DNA of 31,213 nucleotides, taken from assembly GCA_003170875.1 (NCBI GenBank), contig PMYJ01000023.1:1-31213 (forward strand), in the 5' to 3' direction. The notes beneath the pieces were generated by a model, which ran no database searches, had not been told where the DNA came from, and saw only the letters and a list, made by a program, of their open reading frames with translations. Made by a program: the position numbers and the translations under genes. Source of the DNA: Candidatus Dormiibacterota bacterium. GTDB lineage: Bacteria; Chloroflexota; Dormibacteria; Aeolococcales; Aeolococcaceae. This document shows positions 22,495 through 29,858 of the stretch, one piece after another; the first letter of the stretch is position 1; the number at the start of each line of letters is the position of its first letter.

Positions 22495-22504
22495 GGATCT
22501 GCGC

Positions 22505-22703
22505 TTGGTACTCAGCCCAGCCGGAGGAAGTCCAGGGGACGGGCAAGCCATGCCCGGCCGCACCTTGCCGAGGGCAGGCCGACAAAAATGGCTTCGCCAT
22601 CGAAGTCGATGACCTGGCGAGGACGGCGGCAGAGCTGCGCGCTCGTGGAGTCCCCTTCAGGAATGACGTTGTGACCGGTGCCGGCGGCAAGGTCGATCTC
22701 CAT
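22505..22703 (+). pseudogene. VOC/glyoxalase-family remnant with frameshift
   Basis: Two frames together give a C-terminal VOC domain. One frame has 'GDGQAMPGRTLPRAG', resembling the usual 'PMPDGRxPEPGG' loop. The frame then shifts near 22580 to 'NGFAIEVDDLARTAAELRARGVPFRNDVVTGAGGK'-type sequence, a typical VOC second half. The expected ending (DPxGNPVELF) is missing. No start is visible. Non-functional relic. Confidence 0.55.
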
Positions 22704-22751
22704 ACAGCCGGGGCAGCCCTCGGCTCCTGAGGAGCCTGGCAGGGCGGGGAT

Positions 22752-23200
22752 CTAACGGCGCAGCAGAGTTCCAGGCTTGGTCTGGGCCATGCGCCGGCCG
22801 CCGAGGCCCTTGCGTTCGGGGCCGGTCCACTCCACCGGCCTCACGCTGTTCTGGAGTAGCAGCACGCGGGTGGCGTCGTCGAGGTGCAGCTGGCCGTGCT
22901 GCTCAAGCAGCGGGACCGGCTCGCCCGAGAAGAGCTGGACCCGCTCGGAGCAGACGTAGCCCGAGGCCTGCCAGGCCGCCTGGAGCGCCTTCTGGAACTC
23001 CAGGGCGACCGCTTGGCGACCACCACCCGCTGCCATCCCCGCAACACGGCGATGGCGTACGTGTGGTGGTAGCAGGCGGCCAGGCAGAAGGCGTCTCTCT
23101 AGGATCGCCCCGCTTCCTCTTCCTGGCCCGGACGTACCGCCCCATCACCTCCGTGGCAAGCTCGTAGCGATCCTCGATCCGCCTGCCGCCCTCCCCCCCG
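22752..23200 (-). pseudogene. Integrase-core (rve-type) transposase N-terminal remnant, several frameshifts
   Basis: Reading the minus strand across frames gives 'MGRYVRARKRKRG', then 'DAFCLAACYHHTYAIAVLRG' and 'WQRVVVAKR'. After further shifts come 'ALEFQKALQAAWQASGYVCSERVQLF', 'LLEQHGQLHLDDATRVLLL' and 'AQTKPGTLLRR'. These blocks occur in this order in the N-terminal part of integrase-core transposases with a 'GRILDEFCxxTGYHRKYA' motif. The catalytic domain is absent and at least two frameshifts are needed, so this is a dead fragment lying between the two operons. Confidence 0.55.
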
Positions 23201-23257
23201 GCCCGGGCCACGCAGCCTCGGCAAGAACAGCGGGTGAGGGAACGATCAGCTCTTCGG

Positions 23258-23307
23258 TCAGATTCTGGGTGATCGAATGCGGTCACTTGATCAGATTAGA
23301 TCAGATT
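23258..23307 (+). promoter_or_regulatory. Triplicated TCAGATT motif upstream of the DeoR gene (candidate operator)
   Basis: TCAGATT occurs at 23258-23264, 23291-23297 and 23301-23307. The last two are part of the 9-bp direct repeat GATCAGATT (23289-23297 and 23299-23307) with a period of 10 bp, about one helix turn. DeoR-family regulators often bind repeated sites in front of their own operon. This also argues that translation starts at 23325, downstream of the repeats, rather than at 23277. Confidence 0.45.
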
Positions 23308-23324
23308 GCTACCATGTCGACGCG

Positions 23325-24131
23325 ATGTTGCCAGCAGAGCGAAGGTTGCTGATTGCGGAGCGAATCCGGTCCCGAGGGGTGGTCTCCATCGCTGCGCTCG
23401 CCGAACACCTCGGAACCTCCGAGATCACCGTACGCCGCGATCTGCGCTTTCTATCAGAGCAGGGGCTGGCGGTCAAGACGCATGGGGGGGCACTCCTCCC
23501 TTCCGGCCTCACCCGAGAGCCGCCGTACAGCGAGAAGGCCACCACAGCTGCACAAGAGAAGGAAGCGATCGCTCGAGTTGCAGCAGCCTTGATCCGCCCG
23601 GGCGAGTCGGTGATCCTGAGTCCAGGGACGACCACTCTCGCACTCGCCCGCGTCCTACGTCACCTCCAGGATCTGACTGTCGTCACCAACTCCTTGCTGG
23701 CAGCCGAGGCCTTGATGGCCGCGACCGGGGTCGAGGTCTTCGTCACCGGCGGGCAGCTTCGCCGGTCGATCCATGCCCTCATAGGGCCGGATGTCGAGGA
23801 CGCGGTGCGCCCGCTCAGGGTCTCGAGGACCTTCATCTCCGGCAACGGCATGACGGCAGCGCGCGGCCTCAGTACGCCGAACCCGCTTGTCGCAGCCGCC
23901 GACCGGGCGTTGGCTGCGGCTGCGGAGCGCGTCGTCGTCCTCGCCGACCACACCAAGGTGGGGGTGGAGACAATGTGCCAGACCATCCCCCTCGAGCTGA
24001 TCGCAACGCTTATTACCGACCACTCTGCCGACCAGCGCGAACTGAGGGCCATCCAGGACGCAGGGGTGGAGGTCCTTGTGGCCGAGCTCATCGAGAGCCC
24101 CGGTCTCCTTGCGGGGGCCGCAGGTGCCTGA
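23325..24131 (+). CDS. DeoR-family sugar-phosphate-responsive transcriptional regulator
   Basis: 268 residues from the ATG at 23325. The N-terminal DeoR helix-turn-helix is 'RRLLIAERIRSRGVVSIAAL' followed by 'LGTSEITVRRDLRFLSEQGL' and the wing 'KTHGGALL'. The C-terminal sugar-phosphate isomerase-like domain shows 'ILSPGTTTLALARVL', 'LTVVTNSLLAAEAL', 'VFVTGGQLRRSIHALIGP', 'FISGNGMTAARGLSTPNPL' and 'VVLADHTKVG', where the GTTT and DxTKxG motifs hold the phosphate. An in-frame ATG at 23277 would place the repeat operator inside the gene. Leads the plus-strand operon with galT, sulfatase, maturase and galK. The likely inducer is a galactose-derived sugar phosphate (inference). Confidence 0.88.
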   Translation: MLPAERRLLIAERIRSRGVVSIAALAEHLGTSEITVRRDLRFLSEQGLAVKTHGGALLPSGLTREPPYSEKATTAAQEKEAIARVAAALIRPGESVILSPGTTTLALARVLRHLQDLTVVTNSLLAAEALMAATGVEVFVTGGQLRRSIHALIGPDVEDAVRPLRVSRTFISGNGMTAARGLSTPNPLVAAADRALAAAAERVVVLADHTKVGVETMCQTIPLELIATLITDHSADQRELRAIQDAGVEVLVAELIESPGLLAGAAGA

Positions 24132-24268
24132 CGCTCCCGCTTCGCCCTCTTACCCCGTCACCGACCGACCTCCGAAGCTTTTCGTGACGGTCACCGAGCA
24201 CCTGCTCCCCGACGGGCGTTACCTAGTCGCCTACAGCGCCCGGTGCGAGCGCCAAGCGTTGGCCAGCA

Positions 24269-25291
24269 GTGCACCCGAACCAGCGACGCTTGGCCGGGCC
24301 AGCAGGGACCAAGCCTGAACTCCGCTTCGATGCCCTGCGTCAGGAGTGGGTCGCCTTCGCGGGCGAGCGAAACGAGCGAACCTTCCTACCATCGACCGAC
24401 CAGTGCCCCCTCTGTCCCAGCGGGCCTGGCGGCAGCAGCGAGGTTCCTCTCTCCGACTTCGAGGTGGTCGCCTTCGAGAATAGGTTCCCAGCTCTCGGTC
24501 CCGACTGGGTGAACGGGCACCCCGTTCGGCCGCCCACGTCCGGGTGTGAAGTGCTCGTCTACACGTCAGACCACGACCTCACCTTTGCCGCGCTGTCGGT
24601 GGAGCGGGTTAGGCTTCTTGTCGAGGTGTGGGCGGACCGGTACCGCGTTCTGGGCTCGAGGCCGGAGGTTGCCTACGTCTACGTCTTCGAGAACAAAGGG
24701 GTCGAGATGGGGGTCACGCTGCACCACCCTCACGGGCAGATCTACGCGATGCCCTTCGTGCCGCCAGTGGCGGCGGCCGAACTCCGGGCCGGAGAGAGAC
24801 ATATGAGACGCACCGGCCGCTGCCTTCACTGCGACGACGCTGGCCGGGAAGCTGCGAGCCCTCGTATGGTCTTCCAAGGAGACGGCATGGTGGCGTTCGT
24901 TCCCGAGGCGGCACGGTGGCCGTACGAGGTTCACCTCTATCCGCTCCGCCACGTCAGTGCACTTCCCGATCTCGCCAATCCCGAACGGTGGGCCCTTAGC
25001 CGCAGTCTCCTCCGGGTAGCCAAGACGTACGACCAGCACTTTGGGTTCTCGGCGCCGTATGTGATGGCCATCCACCAAGCGCCCACCGATGGTTCGTGGT
25101 CCCGCAACGCACACCTCCACGTGGAGTTCTACCCGCCACATCGTCGCCCCGACCGGCTCAAATATGTCGCGGGCGTGGAGATCGGTGCCGGAACGTGGGT
25201 CAACGATACCTACCCTGAGACGACTGCCGCCGAGCTTCGCGCGGCTGGGCTTGATAACAGTGCCCCCGAAGAGTTGCCCTCGCCATGGTAG
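24269..25291 (+). CDS. galT: Galactose-1-phosphate uridylyltransferase (possible N-terminal frameshift)
   Basis: Leloir-pathway enzyme that exchanges UMP between UDP-glucose and galactose-1-phosphate. Family motifs: 'CPLCPS' (zinc Cys pair), 'FENRFPALGPDW', the active-site 'GVTLHHPHGQIYAMPF' with the His-Pro-His nucleophile, 'FVPEAARWPYEVHLYPLRH' and 'NAHLHVEFYPPHR'. This frame begins with a GTG at 24269 and lacks the usual first ~35 residues. Those appear one frame off, from a GTG at 24124 that overlaps the DeoR stop: '...KLFVTVTEHLLPDGRYLVAYS', similar to the 'LADGRELIYFDD' start of this family. A one-base frameshift between about 24240 and 24318 therefore probably splits the gene, unless the short form is translated. 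The catalytic core is fully intact. Confidence 0.85.
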   Translation: MHPNQRRLAGPAGTKPELRFDALRQEWVAFAGERNERTFLPSTDQCPLCPSGPGGSSEVPLSDFEVVAFENRFPALGPDWVNGHPVRPPTSGCEVLVYTSDHDLTFAALSVERVRLLVEVWADRYRVLGSRPEVAYVYVFENKGVEMGVTLHHPHGQIYAMPFVPPVAAAELRAGERHMRRTGRCLHCDDAGREAASPRMVFQGDGMVAFVPEAARWPYEVHLYPLRHVSALPDLANPERWALSRSLLRVAKTYDQHFGFSAPYVMAIHQAPTDGSWSRNAHLHVEFYPPHRRPDRLKYVAGVEIGAGTWVNDTYPETTAAELRAAGLDNSAPEELPSPW

Positions 25292-25306
25292 GCTCCGGGG
25301 CTACCC

Positions 25307-25328
25307 CCCGCCTAAAGATCCTGGCGGG
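25307..25328 (+). promoter_or_regulatory. Small hairpin in front of the sulfatase ribosome-binding site
   Basis: CCCGCC (25307-25312), 10-nt loop, GGCGGG (25323-25328). The hairpin touches the strong Shine-Dalgarno GGAGGTGA, which lies about 6 nt before the ATG at 25344. It might modulate sulfatase translation, but a 6-bp stem is weak evidence. Confidence 0.3.
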
Positions 25329-25343
25329 CGGAGGTGAACATAC

Positions 25344-26828
25344 ATGCGACCGGTGAGCGTTGTCCTTATCCTTACAGATTCGCAGCGCAAGGACCTGGTT
25401 GGCTGCTATGGCCTTCAGCAGATGATCACGCCCAACCTCGATCGCCTTGCAGCCCACGGAATCAGATTCACGCGAGCGTACACCTGTCAACCCGTCTGCT
25501 CGCCCGCTCGGTCGGCGCTGTTCACTGGCCTTTGGCCGCACACCAACGGAGTCTGGGCCAACAACATGGCTCTCTCCGCCAACGTGGTCACGGCCGCCCA
25601 GCGCCTTTCGGATCACGGCATCCTCTGCGGCTACATCGGCAAGTGGCACCTCGACGGAACTGACTATTTTGGGCTCGGCCGCGCCGCTCCGGGCTGGGAT
25701 CCACCCACGTGGTACGACATGCGCAACTACGTCGACGAGCTGCAGCCAGGGGACAAACAACGCTCCCGCACCCCCTCCCCGAGCGGTGCAGGCGCCTCCG
25801 ATGAGTTCACCTTCGCACACCGATGTTCCAACCGCGCAGTCGAGTTTCTCAGACGCCACGCCGACGACTCGTTCTTCCTTGTCGTCTCTTACGACGAACC
25901 CCACCACCCTCATCTCGCGCCTTCCCGGTTCCGTGACCTGTACGAGGGCTTTACGTGGGACCCCCATTATCGAGGCAGAGACGATCTCACTTCAAAGCCC
26001 GAACATCAGCGCCTCTGGGGGATCGACGCCCGCCGGGGCGGACCGGCACCGGGTGCAACCGTCACCGACTTCCTTGCCTGCAACTCCTTCGTGGATCACG
26101 AGATCGGCCGCGTGCTCTCAGCCGTCGATCAGTATGCTCCCGAGGCCCTAGTCATCTACACGTCAGATCACGGCGAGTTCCTCGGCTCTCACTCTCTCTC
26201 ACTCAAGGGACCCGCCTTCTATGATGAGATCACGAATATCCCCCTTATAGTCCGATGGCCCGGACACGCGCCGGCTAGCGTGGTGTCCGACCACCTCGCC
26301 AGCCACATTGATATCGCACCGACGCTTCTTGATATCTTCGGCCTCCCCGCGCCGCGATGGTGTGATGGTCACAGCATGGGAGCGTTCTTCGCAAATCCCG
26401 AGCTCCCACTCAATGAGTTCATCTTCACCGAGTTCGGCAGATATGAAGTCGACCACGATGGCTTTGGCGGTTTCCAGCCTGCGCGGGCATGCTGTGACGG
26501 CCGGTACAAGCTCGTCATCAACCTCCTTAGCAGTGACGAGCTGTATGATCTCGATGCTGACCCTGGGGAGGTCAGGAACCTGATCGGCGACCCTTCACAA
26601 AGCAAGACGCGGTCACGTCTTCACCGCCAGTTGCTCGACTGGATGGATCGAACCCGAGATCCCTTCCGAGGCTATTACTGGTTGGACCGGCCGTGGGCCG
26701 ACGCGACTAGCCACGTGAACTGGCAGTCCAGCGGCATGACACGGCAGCGAGAGCACGACGAATACGAGCCTCGTCAGCTCGACTATGACACTGGCATGGA
26801 GATGGTCAATGCCGTTCGACCTAAGTAG
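25344..26828 (+). CDS. Cys-type type I sulfatase (cytoplasmic)
   Basis: Formylglycine-dependent sulfatase of the alkaline-phosphatase fold, 494 residues, hydrolysing a sulfate ester. The modification site is Cys52-Ser-Pro-Ala-Arg56 followed by 'SALFTGLWPHTNGVW'. N-terminal metal ligand: 'LILTDSQRKDLVGCYG', with Asp12 and Ser13 where many relatives have two Asp. 'IGKWHLDG' gives the conserved Lys-His, and 'VIYTSDHGEFLGSHSL' gives the second metal Asp and the His. 'DLDADPGEVRNLI' is the usual family ending. There is no signal peptide, so it acts in the cytoplasm on an imported sulfated sugar. It starts behind a strong GGAGGTGA and is 12 nt ahead of its maturase gene. The neighbours galT and galK point to a sulfated galactose unit (inference). 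Confidence 0.9.
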   Translation: MRPVSVVLILTDSQRKDLVGCYGLQQMITPNLDRLAAHGIRFTRAYTCQPVCSPARSALFTGLWPHTNGVWANNMALSANVVTAAQRLSDHGILCGYIGKWHLDGTDYFGLGRAAPGWDPPTWYDMRNYVDELQPGDKQRSRTPSPSGAGASDEFTFAHRCSNRAVEFLRRHADDSFFLVVSYDEPHHPHLAPSRFRDLYEGFTWDPHYRGRDDLTSKPEHQRLWGIDARRGGPAPGATVTDFLACNSFVDHEIGRVLSAVDQYAPEALVIYTSDHGEFLGSHSLSLKGPAFYDEITNIPLIVRWPGHAPASVVSDHLASHIDIAPTLLDIFGLPAPRWCDGHSMGAFFANPELPLNEFIFTEFGRYEVDHDGFGGFQPARACCDGRYKLVINLLSSDELYDLDADPGEVRNLIGDPSQSKTRSRLHRQLLDWMDRTRDPFRGYYWLDRPWADATSHVNWQSSGMTRQREHDEYEPRQLDYDTGMEMVNAVRPK

Positions 26829-26840
26829 CGCTTTCCGCAA

Positions 26841-28373
26841 ATGGGGCGATCCCTCCGGGCGCAGCACCGCGCCCCACCCCCCAGTACGGCTGCGCTGCGG
26901 CCTAATCTGTCCCCGTGGAGCCGACCGGTGCCCACTTCCGAGCTGAGCAGTGCCAGACGCTGGCTACCAGACGCAACCACGGGTAGACGCTTCCCCTCCT
27001 TCCATGTTCTCGCCAAGCCCGTGGGGCCGATCTGCAACCTGAATTGCCGCTACTGCTACTACCTCGCAAAGGAACAGATCTACCCGGAGCGCAAAGGCAT
27101 GGCCTTCCGGATGCAGAGTGAAGTCCTCGAGGAGTTTATCCGCCAATACATCGCATCGCAGTCAGCTCCGGTCGTTAACTTCGCCTGGCAGGGTGGAGAG
27201 CCGACCCTTCTTGGCCTCGACTTTTTCGAGCACGTCGTCGCCCTTCAGCGCAAGCACCGACCCACTGGAGTACAGATCGCAAATGCCTTGCAGACGAACG
27301 GCACGCTCCTCGATGATAGATGGGGTGCGTTCCTCAAGGCCAATGACTTCTTGGTTGGGATCAGCATCGATGGCCCGGAGGAACTGCATGATCGCTTCCG
27401 CGCTGACAAGGGAGACCATCCCAGCCACGCCAAGGTGATCGCAGGCCTGAGGGCCCTGCAGCGCCATGGTATTGATCATAACATACTGACGACCGTCAAC
27501 AGTGCAAATGTCACATACCCACTAGAGATTTACCGGTATCTCAAAGATCTCGGCTCTCGCTATCTACAGTTCATTCCGATCGTCGAGCGGCCCGGCCGAG
27601 GTCCCCGCGTTAGCCCGGAGACTGTGCCTGCGCAGGCGTATGGTGAGTTCCTTTGTCGCATCTTCGACGAGTGGGTACGGCACGACGTCGGCTCCGTGTT
27701 CATTCAACTCTTTGACAACACGCTCTCGATCTGGTCAGGGATGGGATCACCCCTCTGCGTGTTCGCCGAGACGTGTGGTGACGCCTTAGTACTTGAGCAC
27801 AACGGAGACCTATATTCGTGCGACCACTTTGTGCTCCCGGAACACAGACTGGGCAATATTGGCGAGCTTCCTTTGGCTGGAATGGTGAATTCTCGCGCGC
27901 AGGTGGCCTTTGGGATAGGCAAGTCCGAATCTCTGCCCAGCCAGTGCCGACGTTGCGATGTGCGATTCGCATGCAACGGTGAGTGTCCCAAGAATAGATT
28001 TCTCACGACCGCCGACGGTGAGCCTGGTCTGAACTACCTCTGCGCCGCTTACTTGCGCTTCTATCGACACGTACGGCCTGCGATGGATACGATGACAGCG
28101 TTGTTGGCAGCGGGCCGCCCCCCACGCGAGATCACGCATATCATGCAAGAGGCTGATTTCGCCCACGCCATCCGCAACGCGAGACCTAACGACCCCTGCC
28201 CCTGCGGAGGCGGCCTTAAGTTCAAGCGCTGCCATCACGGTGACGGGTTCCTGAAGACCCGCCCTCCAAGACAGGCCGAAGATGGGTGGGGCGATGATGC
28301 CCGCGACCCCAGAACGCTCGGACATTTGCACAACAGAGCATCGAGAAATCCTCGACGCGATCGAGCGGTATGA
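26841..28373 (+). CDS. Anaerobic sulfatase-maturating enzyme (radical SAM/SPASM) with C-terminal SEC-C motif
   Basis: Converts the sulfatase Cys52 to formylglycine using S-adenosylmethionine radicals. The radical-SAM cluster is Cys65-x3-Cys69-x2-Cys72 ('ICNLNCRYCYYL'). 'NFAWQGGEPTLLGLDFF', 'ALQTNGTLLDD' and 'GISIDGPEELHD' are anSME core motifs. The SPASM domain has the Cys set 'CGDALVLEHNGDLYSCDHFV' and 'CRRCDVRFACNGECPKNRF', which binds two more 4Fe-4S clusters. Near residue 455 follows a SEC-C zinc motif, 'NDPCPCGGGLKFKRCHHG', then a charged tail. The first 50 residues are unconserved; a GTG at 26928 could be the real start. It lies 12 nt after its substrate gene. Base composition here is visibly more AT-rich than in the minus-strand operon. 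Confidence 0.9.
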   Translation: MGRSLRAQHRAPPPSTAALRPNLSPWSRPVPTSELSSARRWLPDATTGRRFPSFHVLAKPVGPICNLNCRYCYYLAKEQIYPERKGMAFRMQSEVLEEFIRQYIASQSAPVVNFAWQGGEPTLLGLDFFEHVVALQRKHRPTGVQIANALQTNGTLLDDRWGAFLKANDFLVGISIDGPEELHDRFRADKGDHPSHAKVIAGLRALQRHGIDHNILTTVNSANVTYPLEIYRYLKDLGSRYLQFIPIVERPGRGPRVSPETVPAQAYGEFLCRIFDEWVRHDVGSVFIQLFDNTLSIWSGMGSPLCVFAETCGDALVLEHNGDLYSCDHFVLPEHRLGNIGELPLAGMVNSRAQVAFGIGKSESLPSQCRRCDVRFACNGECPKNRFLTTADGEPGLNYLCAAYLRFYRHVRPAMDTMTALLAAGRPPREITHIMQEADFAHAIRNARPNDPCPCGGGLKFKRCHHGDGFLKTRPPRQAEDGWGDDARDPRTLGHLHNRASRNPRRDRAV

Positions 28374-28440
28374 GTCGTATAGAGCGCGACGCGCTGCGGT
28401 GATGCATAATCCGCGGACTCGGGCTGCTGCGCTCGTGCGA
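28327..28440 (+). pseudogene. Fragment of a GntR/FCD regulator C-terminus
   Basis: Overlapping the end of the maturase gene, another frame reads 'TTEHREILDAIERYESYRARRA' and then 'VMHNPRTRAAALVRLR'. This is the last helix pair of an FCD domain, whose usual pattern is 'EHRxIldAI...d...A...m..Hl'. Nothing of the DNA-binding part is nearby. It looks like a decayed regulator left between the maturase and galK, but a chance match of a short helix is possible. Confidence 0.35.
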
Positions 28441-28651
28441 TTGCGCCACCGCCTGCCAAATATGCTACACGGTTTCAGACATTGCCTGGTGCAGGCGGTG
28501 GCTCTCCTGGAGAGCCTAGCGCTGGCGGCTATTGGACGATGGCACGCCGCGAGGGTGGGGCTCGAGGAGGTTGTTGTACAGGATCTGATCCGAATCAGCT
28601 CACCGCGCGCAGGCAGTCGCGCAGCCTCGCAGTTCGGGAGGACGACGCGCC

Positions 28652-29821
28652 GTGAACACGAAGTCGCCGGGGTTCCGTAGCGTGGCGTGGCGTTACCCCG
28701 CCGCGGGCGTCCTTGAAGACCTCGCCATCCGAACGCTGGAAGCCGAATTCGGCGGGGGGCCCCGAGCCGCGACGGGCACTGCGCCCGGCCGCGTCACGCT
28801 CGTCGGCGAGCACGTGGACTACGTCGGAGGCCTCGTCGCCTGCATGGCCATCGACCTAAGCGTCGCGGTCGCTGTCCGCCCCGCGCAGGACGGCTGGTGG
28901 CGCGCGACCAGCGCCGGGCGCCGTGTTGAGCGCTCCCAGCCCGCGATGGCCTGCGACGTCGGTGATCGACTCTTCGCCGCCGCACTGGCTCTCCAGCCAT
29001 ACGACCTACGAGTGCCAGCACTGGAGATGGCGGTCGAAGCCGATCTTCCTGAGTCGGTCGGGCTTAGCTCCTCGGCAGCGGTAATTCTGGCGGCGCTGGT
29101 AGCAACGCTGCGCCTCACCAGTGCACGGCTCACACCCGAGCAGCTGGTGACGGCCGCCCTCGTCGGCGAGCGTGAGATCGTCGGCGTGCCATGCGGACAG
29201 CTGGACCAGCGGGCGATCGTCCACAGCAGAGCTCGATCTGTGCTTATTCTCAACTGCGCGACAGGTGGCACGCAGAGTGCGCCGTGGCCGTCGAGCGATG
29301 TGAATATGGTCGTCGCCACGAGCGGCGAGCACCATGATGTCGGGGGCGCAGAATACCGCGCCCGGCGTGAAGCAGCGGAGCGAGCCTGCGCCATCCTGGG
29401 CGTCAGCAACTGCCAGGAGATCGGAGGGCGCTGGAGGGAGCTTCCGTCCGCCCTCCAGCCCTGCGGCCGGCACATCGCCACCGAGACCCGGCGTACGGGC
29501 GCAGCGGTATCCGCTCTGGAGGCGGGTGACTTCCGAAGCCTCGGGCGCATTCTCGACGCAAGCCACGAATCGCTCCGGGCGGACTGCGAGGTGAGCACAG
29601 CGCGACTAAATGCGATGAGCGCGGCGGCCCGAGCAGTTCCAGGGTGCTACGGTGCCCGACTCGTCGGCGCCGGCTTCGGGGGCAGTGTGATCGCTCTCGT
29701 GGAGTCAGGGGCTACTGAGCACTGCCTCCGTGCAATGACCGACGTCAGCAGAGAGAGCAGCGGATGGTCTGTCCATCCCGCTCCGGGTCTCGAGGTGAGC
29801 GCGGCCGATGTCATCGGGTGA
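28652..29821 (+). CDS. galK: Galactokinase (GHMP family)
   Basis: Phosphorylates galactose at C1, feeding galT. 389 residues. Galactokinase signature 'GRVTLVGEHVDYVGG' (46-60). ATP loop 'GLSSSAA' (137-143), preceded by SV instead of the usual GA. The catalytic Asp region is 'VPCGQLDQRAI' (family: CGxMDQ). Residues 'SGEHHDVGGAEYRARREAAERA' line up with the Leloir kinase middle region, and 'GARLVGAGFGGSVIAL' is GHMP motif 3. The GTG start at 28652 has GGGAGG 10 nt upstream. It is separated from the maturase by about 280 nt of mostly non-coding sequence. No galE or galM lies in the window, so UDP-galactose epimerisation must be encoded elsewhere. Confidence 0.9.
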   Translation: MNTKSPGFRSVAWRYPAAGVLEDLAIRTLEAEFGGGPRAATGTAPGRVTLVGEHVDYVGGLVACMAIDLSVAVAVRPAQDGWWRATSAGRRVERSQPAMACDVGDRLFAAALALQPYDLRVPALEMAVEADLPESVGLSSSAAVILAALVATLRLTSARLTPEQLVTAALVGEREIVGVPCGQLDQRAIVHSRARSVLILNCATGGTQSAPWPSSDVNMVVATSGEHHDVGGAEYRARREAAERACAILGVSNCQEIGGRWRELPSALQPCGRHIATETRRTGAAVSALEAGDFRSLGRILDASHESLRADCEVSTARLNAMSAAARAVPGCYGARLVGAGFGGSVIALVESGATEHCLRAMTDVSRESSGWSVHPAPGLEVSAADVIG

Positions 29822-29839
29822 TGCGTGCCTGCCGCCCAA

Positions 29840-29858
29840 CCCAACCTAAGAGGTTGGG
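29840..29858 (+). terminator. Hairpin downstream of galK
   Basis: CCCAACC (29840-29846), loop TAAGA, GGTTGGG (29852-29858): a perfect 7-bp stem, 19 nt after the galK stop. No T-run follows, so it is a terminator-like or 3'-end-protecting hairpin at the end of the plus-strand operon. Confidence 0.45.
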
